Assembly (NCBI GenBank): GCA_021464415.1
Contig: CM038470.1
Location: forward strand, 26,685,601-26,749,600
DNA: 64,000 nt
Reading direction: 5' to 3'
Origin: Lonicera japonica
Taxonomy: Eukaryota; Streptophyta; Magnoliopsida; Dipsacales; Caprifoliaceae
The notes below the pieces were generated by a model. The model made no database searches and had not been told where the DNA came from. It saw nothing but the letters and a program-made list of their open reading frames with translations. The first letter of the stretch is position 1; each line of letters starts with the position of its first letter. The position numbers and the translations under genes are program-made. Shown piece by piece: positions 48,188 to 59,925 of this stretch.

Positions 48188-48620
48188 GTGGCGACTCTGC
48201 TGGGGACCATAAGAGAACTAGGCTCTTATATATGGACTTTTTGTTTATGAATATGTTGATATGCATGCTTTTACTGCTTTCCCTACTAGCCCCCTAATGT
48301 AGCGCCTGGATTTTATTGTTGACCTAACCTAGAAGCGCAGTAGAATCAATTCATTGACATTGACATATGTTTAGGATTTCCCTTTTCTGTTAAGTTGATT
48401 GTAAAGAAATATCTTTTCAAAGTAAAAATAATGTTTTCAAAATACACCTTGAAGATAAGATATTTACAAATTAAACCTTTTGAAAACTCTTGTTTTCACG
48501 CACATCACTATTCATGCATGGTTCTTACGAGTGTGATTTTTACCCCAAACCTCCGAAAGTATTATAAGTGAGTAGGGAGTTGGCTTGCTTGGGCCAACAT
48601 AAACTGAAAGCATTTACTTC
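48188..48620 (+). other. Retroelement leader with primer-binding site
   Basis: The putative primer-binding site begins at 48189. At 48555-48620 a stretch with GTATTATAAGTGAGTAGGG and CAAGCAAGCCAACTCC-complementary text repeats part of the LTR (47210-47270), so a piece of LTR has been copied into the leader. Open frames at 48568-49063 show no recognisable domain. Confidence 0.6.
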
Positions 48621-49182
48621 CACTTTCCTTGGCCAAGTACGCCCCCGAGGTATATCGAGTGACGAGAACACTCACATACCTGAGAAGTATATCAAAAGAT
48701 TCTTGCACGAACCCGTCCCTGGGGTATATCGCAAGGTCTTGCCAAATAGGAGGAAGCCCGAAGCCTTCACCTTGCATTACACCTGCGTTGCATATAGGAA
48801 GAGTCGAGATAGAACACTCTTATCTTTTTTTTATCAACCGTGAGGAGTTCGTACCGCATAGGGCCTTGTTATGTATATCTCTCCCAGATATTGGCGAGTA
48901 CGGCCGGAGGCTGACCAACCTCCGTCGTAGAAATTTACATCGAGATCACCTCGTTGTGACTTTTCCCGGTACATCTCCCATGAAAAACAACTTAAGAGGA
49001 GCGATATTCCTAAATTTTCTTCAAAAGTCAAAATTTGAGTTTTTCAAAATTCGGGACAAGTAGGGTAACCCAAGGAGCACTTTGCTGATTACCCTAAACT
49101 CCCACTGGGAATTCACTCAAGTTGTTGTTTACGTGTCTTTATAGAACACCCGAAACTTGATTTTCGTTATTTTTCTTTCTCA

Positions 49183-50965
49183 GTGGTTTCTCTTGGCAGA
49201 AATGAATCACACCTTAGTCTTCCTTCATCTCCGCTATGTCTACAGTCCTACGACTACAGTCTGGAGGGTTGGGCGGGAAGAGACTACACCGGTAGATTAG
49301 TTCGACCAAGCACTCCGACTATGTCGACTATAAATTCGAATGACTTAGAGATCCGAGCAGTTGATCCGAATCTAGCAGAGGTATCGAGGGCCTCGCCTAC
49401 CCTCGAAAAATCGCATCTCCTATTGATAACCGTCAGTAAGAATCTTGCAAGCCTCACTGCAGAGCAACAGAGCACCCGAATTCGAATGGAAGAATTATTA
49501 GCCGAATGAACTGCGCCACCGGGGTTTGAACGATTACCACCGAATCGAGATTCGAATTAAGGGCAATCATCACAAGTACTCCCCCCAGTCCAAGGCACCA
49601 ACCCACAGCAAACAGGTCCTATCCCAACAGGCCCCATTCAAACTGACCCCAATAACCAGAACCAATAGGTCCCGGACTCCGACCCTACTTATCAGCAACA
49701 AGAGCCACCCATCATCTGGCCGCAACCCCAAGTCCAACCAGGTTTCAACCCTCAGTACCCACAATGGCCACAAATCCCTGCACGACCTGTCCTACCACCA
49801 GCCCTGGTAGCCCCTCCCAATGAATACCTAGATATAAACTGACTCCGAGCAATATATGCAGAATCAGGTATACCTCGGGAACAGCCCGATGAAGTATCTA
49901 AAGAGAGTGAAAAATAAAAAAAAACTGAAGGAACAGATAAGGGTCCTGCAGAAGAGAGTTTCCCTAATGAAAGGAGCAGACGAGGTTACTGATATGAATG
50001 CATTCTCCCTCTACCTCGAGGCAAGATTACCATAGGGGTTCAAGCTTCCTCCTAGTACTAAGTTCACCGGCACAACCCCCCCCCCCCGAAAACCCCCCCC
50101 CCCGAAAACACATCTGCAATCATATATTTGATCCATGCAAGTATCTGGCTGTGGAGAACCCGAGTTGGCCCAAGCATTTCATATGACTCTCACGGGGGCG
50201 GCCCTGAGATGATTTTTTTATTTAGAAAGGCATCGCACAAAAACTTGGGAGGATATTGTCAAGGAATTCATGGTTAAATACGGGTCCAATGAAGAGTTAG
50301 AAATCACCCGTAAACACTTAGAGATGGCCAAATAGGGTGAGAAAAAAAGCTTCAATGATTTTGTTACCCGTTGGAGAGAAATGGCATCCCAGATGTCTAA
50401 ACGACCAGACGAAGAGGAGCAGTTGGAGATAATTCAGAAAAACTTTACTCCGGCTATATTGACTTATATGGGAAAGTACGTGTTCCCACATTTTCGAGCA
50501 CTTTTAAGTATGAAATCCTAAGTAGAAGAAGAGTTGGCCAGGAAGGCAGAAACCGAAACGAGGAAAGCCTCGTATACCAAAAAAAGCATGGCCACCCTTG
50601 TTGTAAATCAGCTAAGCTCTTAACCGTACCAGCAAAGTCCCTTTCAGCAGCAACAACCCCAGTTGAGTTAGCCTATACAAGCCGAAGCATCCAATACATA
50701 TTAACCCAATAAAAATAGAAAATTCAGTAACCTCCCCACAACCCTGACCAAAAGTCTTGAATTGCTACGGAATGCGGGCCTGGTTACCCCACTCAACCCT
50801 CGTCCTCCACCAAATCCCGTCCCTTCTTCTTGGAGGATGAACGAGAACTGTTTATACCACTAAGCTGTGGGCCATGACATAGATAGATGTTTAGCCCTCC
50901 GACACCGCATCCAACATCTAATCGAAGAGGAAAAAATCCCCGCACCAGGCGGACCAAATATGGCC
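49183..50965 (+). pseudogene. Decayed gag region
   Basis: 49183-49509 is an open frame of 108 codons ending EELLAE, without a clear domain. 49560-49840 is a Pro/Gln-rich stretch (IIWPQPQVQPGFNPQ in one frame), typical of plant Gypsy gag. About 50240-50620 encodes a retrotransposon gag domain (TWEDIVKEFMVKYGS, FNDFVTRWREMASQM), with in-frame stops TAG at 50333 and TAA at 50519. 50845-50945 has GHDIDRCLALRHRIQHLIEE, a motif seen after gag in Tat-type elements, with another stop inside. Stops and frameshifts exclude a working protein. Confidence 0.82.
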
Positions 50966-50967
50966 AA

Positions 50968-51262
50968 CAAATCGCTACAATGAGTTAGCATTGCTAAATG
51001 AGAAATGGTGGAAGGCCGTGTTTCGTCATCATAGGGCCTTTAAAACAAAAAAAGTGAAGACTCGGGGTATTTGTGAGAACAATGTAGTTTTGAGAAAGGT
51101 TAGAGAAGCTGACAAGAGATTCGAGAGAAAAGTTCAGAATTGAGCCGTACATCGTTAAAGAAATCAACACAAGGAGAGCTGTAATAGTCGCAGATATAGA
51201 TGGTCAGACGCTACATTCAAGAAATATTATTATTAAAGCAATAACATGTATAATCTAGAACT
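50968..51262 (+). pseudogene. Integrase C-terminal remnant
   Basis: RYNELALLNEKWWKAVFRHH, then AFKTKKVKTRGICENNVVLR and, after a frame change near 51140, EPYIVKEINTRRAVIVADIDGQTL. This is the pattern of the integrase C-terminal end in plant Gypsy elements (LNEKR, AF.KKV.PR, GDLVL, GPY.V, DG..L). It follows gag text directly at about 50968, so more than 3 kb of normal pol has been deleted between them. Confidence 0.8.
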
Positions 51263-52059
51263 ACGTAAACTTGAACCCCAACTCACTTTTGTTTGTAGAG
51301 GAAACACCACGAGAAACGTAGGCAACCTGAGAAGTTACTTCAGGCCCGGTTTAATTATTATAAAAAATTTTTTGTTTTATAAAGATAGCAGTTTTTCAAA
51401 ACCTTATAGCAGTGGTTGATAAAGTCAGTACATTTGCTATCTAGCACCCCATCTTAGCCTCGGAAAGAAGCCACATCGTATCCTCAGCCACCAGTTGCAA
51501 CTCGAGCTTCATTCATGCCTCAGAGGGCTCTGAGCCCACAAACTGAAACCATTGCATTTAATAAGAGACAACAGCCAGATCTTCCTCTACCAATCGCCAG
51601 ATTGAACGAATGATGTCAGCCCGAAGGGGCTAAGAAAAACCAAACCGTGCATAGTTAAAATACTGAGTCAGCCGTCTATGCCATATACACTCCACAGATA
51701 GAGAAGTATAAAAAATGGTAAACTTGAGTTCCAAGGGTACCAGGGCATATCGAGCTTTGATAGAAGAAAAGTCAACATTTGTACAGTAAAAGGACTACAA
51801 AAATAAAATAGTAAGTGTGGGGATGAAGGAAGGAAGAGAGGTGTATTTATCGGAGAAATCATGCTCCTGTACTCATTATTTGTCATGTAACAAACCTTGT
51901 TACAAATACATTTCTCCAACAGACGGGTTCATTTCTGCTAAAAAACCACTTTGTTGCGCTACTCACTTAAATTCCTTTCACTTTTGCAGGGGCCTGACAG
52001 TCATTTTTATGTCAGTTTAGGTCTATTGTACACCAGCATATTTTACCATGTATTTCTTT

Positions 52060-52640
52060 CCTCCGTATTGCACCCGAGGGTACTTTTATGTAAATATGTG
52101 TGAGAAACCTGAGGGTACTTTTGTGTAAATATGAGAGATATATAGATAAGATGATATTTTCATTCACCTGAGGGTACTTTAGTGTAATTATGCGAGTTAT
52201 AAGAGGGTAAAATTATGTAATTTTCAAAACCTAAAGGTATTTTTGTGTAAGTGTATAAGATGGTAATTTTGTGTGAAATAATAAAACCTAAGGGTATTTT
52301 TATGAGAGATAAGATTAAAGATGAGGGTATTTTGGGTGAAAATTATCTGAGGGTAAACTATGAGAATAAGAGGGTGATTTTTATATAAACCTGAGGGTAC
52401 TTTTGTGTAATTATGCGAGTTATATAATAAGAGGGTAAAATTATGTAAATTCAAAAACCTGAGGGTACTTTGGGTAATTACGAGAGTTATGGGATTTATA
52501 GGATAAAATTATGTAATTTTCAAAAACCTGAGGGTACTTTGGGTAATTATGAGAGTTATAGGATTTTTTATTAACCTAAGTGCATACTTTATGAGAGTTT
52601 TTAAGATTTGAAAGGTAAAAGTATGTAAAGTTCTAAAAAT
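52060..52640. repeat. Degenerate minisatellite in the retroelement
   Basis: At least eight imperfect copies built around CCTGAGGGTACTTTTGTGTA and GAGGGTAAAATTATGTAA, units about 50-85 bp, non-coding. The region 51262-52060 before it shows no recognisable domain. Confidence 0.8.
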
Positions 52641-53910
52641 TGGATGTTACTATTGAGAAGATTATATGAATTAATGAATGTTTGTTTAAACATGCAGGAA
52701 ACTGCGAATCAAGATCAACAAAACAGCATGGGAAGTATCCTTAAGCCTACAAGTAGTATTTTTTCATATCAAAAGTTATCAATAAAAAGCATGCTCAAAA
52801 CACCACTTCACTAATACATGCATAACACACATTATCTTTCAATAGATCACCAAACACAAGCATGCACATTCTTAGCACATACCACATCCTAGTAGACCAC
52901 ACCACAGTCACGATCTACCCTATCATCCTCGTCATTAGCATGGAAACTACATCGAAGAACACCTTGAGCATCTAGATACAGGAAAACTCGATAAAAGAGA
53001 AGCTAGAGAGAGAATAAGAGAATGAGAAGAAAAGAACCCATTTGTGGGACAAAACCTACTCCATTGAATTGTCGCATGACCAATCTAGCTCAATCTTGGC
53101 ATTTTTTGGGTAGGGGAACTTCAAAGTGGATTTTCTTGACTTTTGTGCAGAAAAAACACACACTCACACGATAATATCGAATGCCATATTTTAAGTCGTT
53201 TCTTCAAATCGCGAGAGAAAATAGCCTACAAAGAAATCTCTGATCTCTAGAAGACTGAAAACTAGCAAATGAGAATGAGAAAATATCAGATAAGACGGGA
53301 ATAGAAAGAATTGAAAGAGTAGAAAAGAGAAAAATCCCGTATAAACGCCCAGAACGAGCGAGAGAAACAGAATTTTATAGAGTGGCAGGGAGAGCCACAC
53401 CAAGAGTGACAGCTAGGCCAAACCGGCTCAGGGTTTCGTCTTGGGTGAGTACGGCTCCTAATCACGCCAAACAGGAAAAGAAACTCTTGACTAAAAATAG
53501 AAAAGACAGGAAAAGCTTCCCCGAATGAGGGAGAAATAAGGACATCGAAAAACAGAAAACGATGTGGGCCTACAAAAATGCCTCATAATGGCCAATGAAT
53601 ATTAAAGAGATCAAAGACTCCTTCAAAACAGTTTTCTTTCTCAGCTTGATAAAATCAGAAATGACTTAGAAAAAAGCAAATGGTTGAACCATTACTACGC
53701 ACGATGTACAAGAATTGAGAAATCCATCGTAAAAACTCCTCTTTCGGAATAAAATAACTTACAAAACAAAGTTTTCAAAATTTCCCAGAGAAAGAAAAAC
53801 GTTTAGAATGGGTATATAAACTCCCAAATGAGCTCTTTTCTCCTTAAGAGACCTCTCTCTCTTTACCTTCTCGTCAGTTACTACTACAGAGAACCGAATT
53901 CACCCGCAGA
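52641..53910. other. Retroelement internal region without recognised genes
   Basis: It lies between the two tandem-repeat fields. There are no open frames with a family motif on either strand. It is A- and G-rich in places (52970-53060, 53260-53340). Confidence 0.5.
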
Positions 53911-53914
53911 CAGG

Positions 53915-55710
53915 AACAAGCCCTCTCCGGAGGCAATCCATTCACATAAGCCCTCTGCGGAGGCAATTCAATCACTAAGCCCTCTCCAGAGGCAATCCAT
54001 TCACACAAGCCCTCTGCGGAGGCAAACCAATCACTAAGCCCTTTTTTGGCAAAAGTCCTTTCCGGAGGCATCCATTCACATAAGCCCTTTCGACAGGCAA
54101 AACATTACTCACAAGTCCTTTCTACAAGCACAAGCCCTCTGCGGAGGCAATCCATTCACATAACCCCTCTGCGGAGGCAAACCAATCACTAAGCCCTTTT
54201 TAGGCGAAAGTCCTTTCTAGAGGCATCCATTCACATAAGCCCTTTCTACAAGCAAAACATCAATCACAAGTCCTTTCTACAGGCACAAGCCCTCTCCGGA
54301 TGCAATTCAATCAATAAGCCCTCTCCAGGGGTAATCCATTCACATAAGCCCTTTTTACAGGCAAAACATCACTCACAAGTCCTTTCTACAGGCACAAGCC
54401 CTCTGCGGAGGCAAACCAATCACATAAGCCCTATGCGGAGGCAAACCAATCACTAAGCCCTTTTTATGTGAAAGTCCTTTCCGGAGACATCCATTCATAT
54501 AAGCCCTTTCTACAGACAAAACATCACTCACAAGTCCTTTCTACAAGCACAAGCCCTCTCTGGAGGCAATCCATTCACATAAGCTCTCTGTAGAGGCAAA
54601 CCAATCATTAAGCCCTTTTTAGGCGAAAGTCCTTTCTAGAGGCATCCATTCACATAAGCCCTTTATACAGGCAAAACATCACTCACAAGTCCTTTCTACA
54701 GGCACAAGTCTTCTCCGGAGGCAATCCAATCAATAAGCCCTCTCCGGAGGCAATCCATTCACATAAGCCCTTTCTACAGGCAAAACATCACTCACAAGTC
54801 CTTTCTACAGGCACAAGCCCTCTGCGGAGGCAATCCATTCACATAAGCCCTCTGCGGAGGCAAACCAATCACTAAGCCCTTTTTAGGCGAAAATCCTTTT
54901 TCGGAGGCATCCATTCACATAAGCCCTTTCTACAGGCAAAACATCACTCACAAGTCCTTTCTACAGGCACAAGCCCTCTCCGAAGGCAATCCATTCATAT
55001 AAGCCCTCTGCGGAGGCAAACCAATCACTAAGCCCTTTTTAAGCGAAAGTCCTTTCCAGAGGCATCCATTCACATAAGCCCTTTCTACAGGCAAAACATC
55101 ACTCACACGTCCTTTCTACAGGCACAAGCCCTCTCTGGAGGCAATCCATTCACATAAGCCCTCTCTGGAGGCAAACCAATCACTAAGCCCTTTTTAGGCG
55201 AAAGTCCTTTCCGAAGGCATCCATTCACATAAGCCCTTTCTACAGACAAAACGTCACTCACAAATCCTTTCTACATGCACAAGCCCTCTGCGGAGGCAAT
55301 CCATTCACATAAGCCCTTTTTACAGGCAAAACATCACTAACAAGGCACAAGCCCTCTCCGGAGGCAATCCATTCACATAAGCCCTTGCTACAGGCAAAAG
55401 ATCAATCACGAAATCCTCCCCGGAGGCAATGTTAAGACTTTTGTTTTTAGGTACATGCCCTCCCAGAAAGGCAATTGAGTAAAGGTAGTCATCCCATCTG
55501 AGGCAAGAAGAGAAAGCCCTTCCAGAGAGGCAGTGGAGCAAGGGTAGTCCTCCCATATAAGGGGAGTGGAGCAATGGTAGTCCTTCCACCTAAGGCAAGT
55601 GGAGCAAATCAAGCCATCAAGGGAGGCACCGAGGTAAAAAAAGCCCTCTTCAAAGGCAGAGTAAGACCTTTCTACAGGCACAAGCCCTCTCCGAAGGCAC
55701 TCACAAACAC
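53915..55710. repeat. Tandem array of short hairpins in the retroelement 3' region
   Basis: Dozens of subunits of the form AAGYCCT-loop-AGGCA, each able to form a small stem (GCC..T/A..GGC) with different loops: CTCTGCGGAG, CTCTCCGGAG, CTTTCTACAG, CTTTTTAG. They are joined by CAATCCATTCACAT, AAACATCACTCACA or CCAATCACT linkers. Successive CACAAGCCCT starts from about 54129 to 55276 are spaced about 155, 110, 155, 155, 110, 155, 155 and 155 bp, so a higher-order unit of about 155 bp has a short form lacking one subunit. After about 55430 the array degenerates. Tandem repeats just upstream of the 3' LTR are a known trait of Tat/Ogre elements. Confidence 0.88.
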
Positions 55711-55815
55711 TTCTTCACGCATGCACTCTCTTAGGGTTCTTGCGGAAGCCACAAATTGAAGTATCTTCCAGTCGCCTCAATTCCTTGCAAGCAAGGAGCT
55801 TGAGTTGAGAAGGTC

Positions 55816-57612
55816 TGTAGACACTCCGATCCGTGACCCCCGCAAGAACCCTAACGACCATCAAGGAGTACAGTTCTTGGGGCCTGGGACCCACCCGAGC
55901 TCCTAAAACTGCCCTGAAAGGGTTTGTTGTCCAAACAAACCTGTTTTAAAGAGGGATTATTGCGCGACAGATCCAAATGTCGCGCGACAATCTTCCTTCT
56001 GTCGCACGACAGACCCCTCTGACCCAGACCAACCACTTTCTGACACATCACAGTATCAGAACCCATCACTTTAGCCGTTTATCACGTGATAAACAGATAT
56101 GTCGCGCGACAAACAGGTACAGTGAAACAGATATGTTGCGCGACAAACAGATATATCGCGCGACAAACAGATAAAGTTGGGGAATGTCGTGCGACAAACT
56201 CTCCCGAGCACTATAAATAAGGCACCACCCCTATGGGTTCTAGACGACAACTTCTCACCACGGTTTCTACACCAAAACACTTTATTCTCTCTCATATTTT
56301 CTAATCTTTAAGCCTTCTCCGAAAGCATCTGTGATAACATTTATTTTTGCAAGAGTCTCGAATCTAATCTTGGCACCGGAGTGCCACTTTCTAGAGTCAG
56401 ACCGCTAGAAATATTGCTAAGAGGAAAGCTGATATCCGCCGGAGGTCTTCTCTGCCATATCATATTTTCTCTCTCTTACTCTTATATATATTGTCAAGAA
56501 GGTAACTAAAGTTTCTTCTAGTAATTAAATAAGATATCTGTATACTAGTTTTATTGTATTTTATAGACTTGTTTAAACTCTTATTTAAGTTTAATATATA
56601 TATATATATACATACGTACTTGTTATTTTCGGAAGTATTATAAGTGAGTAGGGAGTTGGCTTGCTTGGGCCAACATAAATCGAAAGCATTTACTTCCATT
56701 TGAGTTGTTTTGTAGACTCTTTTTATATGTTATTCTATCCACTTTCTAGCTGGATAAACTTATTGTCAAGTTACTGATATTTTATCGTTTTCAAACAAAA
56801 TAACTTGATAAAATTCTGATAAAATCATTTGTAAAACCAGAAGAAGTAAGACTATTTATCATCCGACTAAAATTAAGTTTTCAAAATTCGGACTAATAAA
56901 GCTTACTTAGGAATTAAATTCAGATATATTCTGTCTTTTATATAGACTGTAATGTATCTGATACACTCTCCTTAAGAGTTCAATTGCATATCAAATCAAT
57001 TCCGATAAGATCCGATCTTTTCTAAATTAAACAAATGAGATAATTGATATTGTTATTTGAGGAAACAATACCGAATCACTCTCATTTCAAAATTGATAAA
57101 ATAAACTTTTGTCACTTGTAATCAGATTTCGAAAAAACCAAGACATTGGATCATGGAATACAAGATTTTCATCATTTTTCCCGTTTTTCTCAAAATCAGG
57201 TTTTCATTAGTTATTTTCAGAAAACAGTAGAATATCAGTAAAAGCATCCAAGTTTTTCAACATAGAATAAACATATAAAGACCACTAAAGACCGAAAGGG
57301 CGGAATGGGTGCTTAACACCTTCCCAAACCGTAATATAGTTCTCGAACCCTATAGAATCCTGGTTTCGTAGACAAACGTGGAAAGAAAGGCTTATCTGTA
57401 GCCTTTTCTCTTACACAACTATTTTGTCTGTTTTCTCTTAAAACGTACTAGCGACTCTGAACGAACCCTCTTGCATCTAGAAATAGGATAGAGGGACACC
57501 CTGTATGAATTATCAACACATAGAAGCAAATGAAACAACGGAATCCTTTCCGATGTTTTAGACTCCCAAAACAGAGGCTGAGACCCTGGGGTCGCATTTG
57601 CGGATTCTCACA
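55816..57612 (+). repeat. 3' LTR
   Basis: 1797 bp, with the same termini as the 5' LTR. TATAAA is at 56212-56217. It is about 50 bp longer than the 5' LTR, mainly because it has about eight palindromes instead of six. The preceding TTGAGTTGAGAAGGTC is only weakly polypurine. Confidence 0.93.
55955..56202. promoter_or_regulatory. Palindrome array in the 3' LTR
   Basis: About eight copies, including TGTCGCGCGACA near 55979 and 56100, GTTTATCACGTGATAAAC near 56077 (a double change that keeps the palindrome), and TGTTGCGCGACA, TATCGCGCGACA and TGTCGTGCGACA toward the TATA box. Linkers are AAACAGATA or AAACAGGTACAGTGAA. Confidence 0.8.
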
Positions 57613-58012
57613 ATCTCCAATGGTAATTTTTATTTTGCATTTCTATCTTATGTGTTAAGGATTTTGTAAAAAAATTCTATATCTAATTAGTAATATATTT
57701 ACATGGATAAACAATTATAGAAAAAATTGTCTCTAATGGTATATCATTCCCTCCGTACTTGTCATTTATTTAAGAAGTGAGATAATTAGTGGGTTGAGTC
57801 ATATCCAATAAGATTGTTCTATGTCGTATAGCAAATTTCTATCACAATTTTCAAATGGAAAAATGCTTATAGAAATTCCCTATATGGCTCACATTCCACC
57901 TCATATAGAGATAATTATAAAAATTATCATTTAAGCACATTCTCTTTTTTTCTCTTTTATAACATAGAAATTGACTTGGATAGAAATAACCATTGGAAAT
58001 GGCCTTAAATAA
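57613..58012. mobile_element. Remnant of a MITE interrupted by the LTR element
   Basis: It starts ATCTCCAATGGTAA directly after the 3' LTR and ends ACCATTGGAAATGGCC near 58010, an inverted pair (CTCCAATGG/CCATTGG) like the ends of common plant MITEs. The LTR element appears to have landed in its left terminus. Confidence 0.5.
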
Positions 58013-58194
58013 CAGTCAACGGTACTACTAACCCCAATAAACAAAATGACCAAAATGAAAACAAATAGAAAGTATGTTATTAGTTTTGTCGAAAAAATTA
58101 TATAATGACCAAAATGTAAAATGAGTCGAAAAAATTATATAATGACCAAAATGTAAAATAAGTGAAAGTACGTTGTCTTAACCCAAAAGTAAAT

Positions 58195-59925
58195 TAATAG
58201 ATGGAGTTTGAGAAATAGTACCTTTGCCAAATTTTAAATTACATTAACATCACTTAAATTTGTTTTCAAATGCATTGATAAATGGCTAGGGATAGCAATA
58301 AAACCAGACTCGACTCGACCCGAATGGAGTGGGTTCGAGCAGATTTTTTAGACATCAGAGCAGGTTTGGGTTTTAATATAAAAACCGATGCGGGTTCTGG
58401 TTAGGTTCAGTTTTGCACAAAAAAAACCCATTTAACCCAACCTACCCTGAATATAGCATTTTCTTCCTTAAATAGCCTTATAATATAGTATAATTACTAC
58501 AGGTTTGGATGGGTCAAAGCGGGGCAGGTGGGTATGGATTTATGCATATATTAGTCAGGGCGGGTTCAGGTTTTAAAAAAATAAAACCCGCACTGAGTCG
58601 GCTTGGTCAAGTTGGTCGGGTTCAAGTTTATAATTGATAACAATAAAAAAGAAAACGTTCATTTGTTGTGCCATTCGCCTTGTATTTTTGCCTTTCTTAA
58701 GTGGAATATTAATATTATGACATTCTTCTAATATAAATTAAAGTTGGTAGTCTAATATTATTTATTGAGATGTACGTGTATATATATATATATATCAAAT
58801 ACAGTTCATGTTAAAAACATTTAAGACGCAATTGCATATCATTTTATCAACATCTTACAATGTACAAAAGTTAGTACTCTTTTCTTCTTCGTTTATTCTA
58901 TAAACTATCCTTCGTACAACGAATTTGTATAGCTAAATCAACGAATTGTTTTCTTCCGTCCCATTCATGTTCAAATTTTAAGCAAACTACTTGTACATTT
59001 TTTAATTAAACAAATGAAAATCAAATCCTTTATTACTATTTTTTTAGCAAATTTTAGTCAGCGTTATCACAGTACTAAAAAAGACACTTGTACATACTTT
59101 ACAAATTAAATAAACTAATGATAAAGTTTGAGTTAACCAAAAGCGATTTTACTTTGACCTCTTCAGATTGTAATTTCTTTTGTCTAGCTATTTTTGTACC
59201 AAACCATGGCATTGCCAGAAAGAAAGGATTAATCAAACAAGCAACTCACATAACCATGTCTTACAATTAGTCACATCTTTTTTAAAAAAGAACTTACTTG
59301 GTCTCTACCATCATATTCTTGAGGCGGATCGATCCATGTAGTAGGAGATTTCATGTTAAAATTCTTGTAAGTGCAATTTTTATTCGACCAGCAGCAAACT
59401 CAGTTTCTGCGATTGAATAAAACTATTGTGGTGTAAGCTAGAAACAACTCAGAAATTTGATATATTAATAACGGCGTACTTTTTCCTTGTTAACTTTAGA
59501 AATTTGAACTTAACTACATTCATAGAGTTCATGTTAAGTCATTCTCGGAAAAAATTTTGATGGAAGTAAAATTGGACAGGGTCATAAGGGTTCAATGATA
59601 AAACGACATGTGTCCAATTTTATCTATTTAAATAAAAAAAAAATAAAAAAAAATTAATTTTAAATAAGAGTGAACACGTTCCATCTAATTTTGCCCTTAT
59701 CAAAAATGGACTCGTCATTCTCCATCATTATACCTTCTGAAAATATTAATTTTCATTTTAGATACGTCAGATTTTATAAAAGTACTTTTTATTTTTCTTT
59801 TAATTACTCAATGAAACTCAATTAGGCAAAGTGTCGGTTTATTAAGAGTTTGAATCACATACATTTCAAAATATTCTTTGTCGGTAAAAGCATTTGAGTG
59901 GCTAATTTTGAGTATCTATTGTTCA
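58195..59925. repeat. Segmental duplication, copy 2 (partner 40365-41650)
   Basis: Colinear with copy 1, with an added 351-bp element and a (TA)n expansion near 58780. Non-coding. The two copies flank about 16.5 kb that includes the LTR element. Confidence 0.88.
58282..58632. mobile_element. hAT-like insertion in duplication copy 2, 351 bp
   Basis: Flanked by the perfect 8-bp duplication ATTGATAA (58274-58281 and 58633-58640); copy 1 near 40465 has the single uninterrupted site. The interior has GGGTTCGAG, AAAACCCGC and GGGTCAAAGCGGGGC words, a composition common in small plant hAT derivatives. No clear terminal inverted repeat. Confidence 0.75.

Larger units (their letters stand above)
46440..57612 (+). 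mobile_element. Gypsy-type LTR retrotransposon, deleted (11.2 kb)
   Basis: It has two LTRs (46440-48187 and 55816-57612) with identical termini TGTAGACAC...TCTCACA. Flanks are ATATC (46435-46439) and ATCTC (57613-57617), a 5-bp TSD with one mismatch. One base after the 5' LTR comes TGGCGACTCTGCTGGGGAC, a primer-binding-site-like sequence resembling a tRNA-Arg 3' end, as reported for Tat/Ogre elements. The interior holds a decayed gag, then an abrupt join to integrase C-terminal text, then about 4.5 kb with two tandem-repeat fields. Protease, reverse transcriptase, RNase H and the integrase core are missing, so the element cannot move on its own. The LTRs differ by several percent by eye, mostly C/T changes, so the insertion is not recent. 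Confidence 0.92.

Noticed and set aside
48568..49063. Two overlapping open frames of 91 and 144 codons as genes
   Set aside because: They lie in the retroelement leader, share no family motif and overlap in different frames.
52224..52454. Minus-strand open frame in the GAGGGTA minisatellite
   Set aside because: Periodic translation of a tandem repeat, not a protein-coding signal.
53915..55710. CRISPR-like regular repeats
   Set aside because: Repeats are contiguous tandem subunits with linkers that are themselves repeated, inside a plant LTR element; there are no unique spacers and no cas genes.
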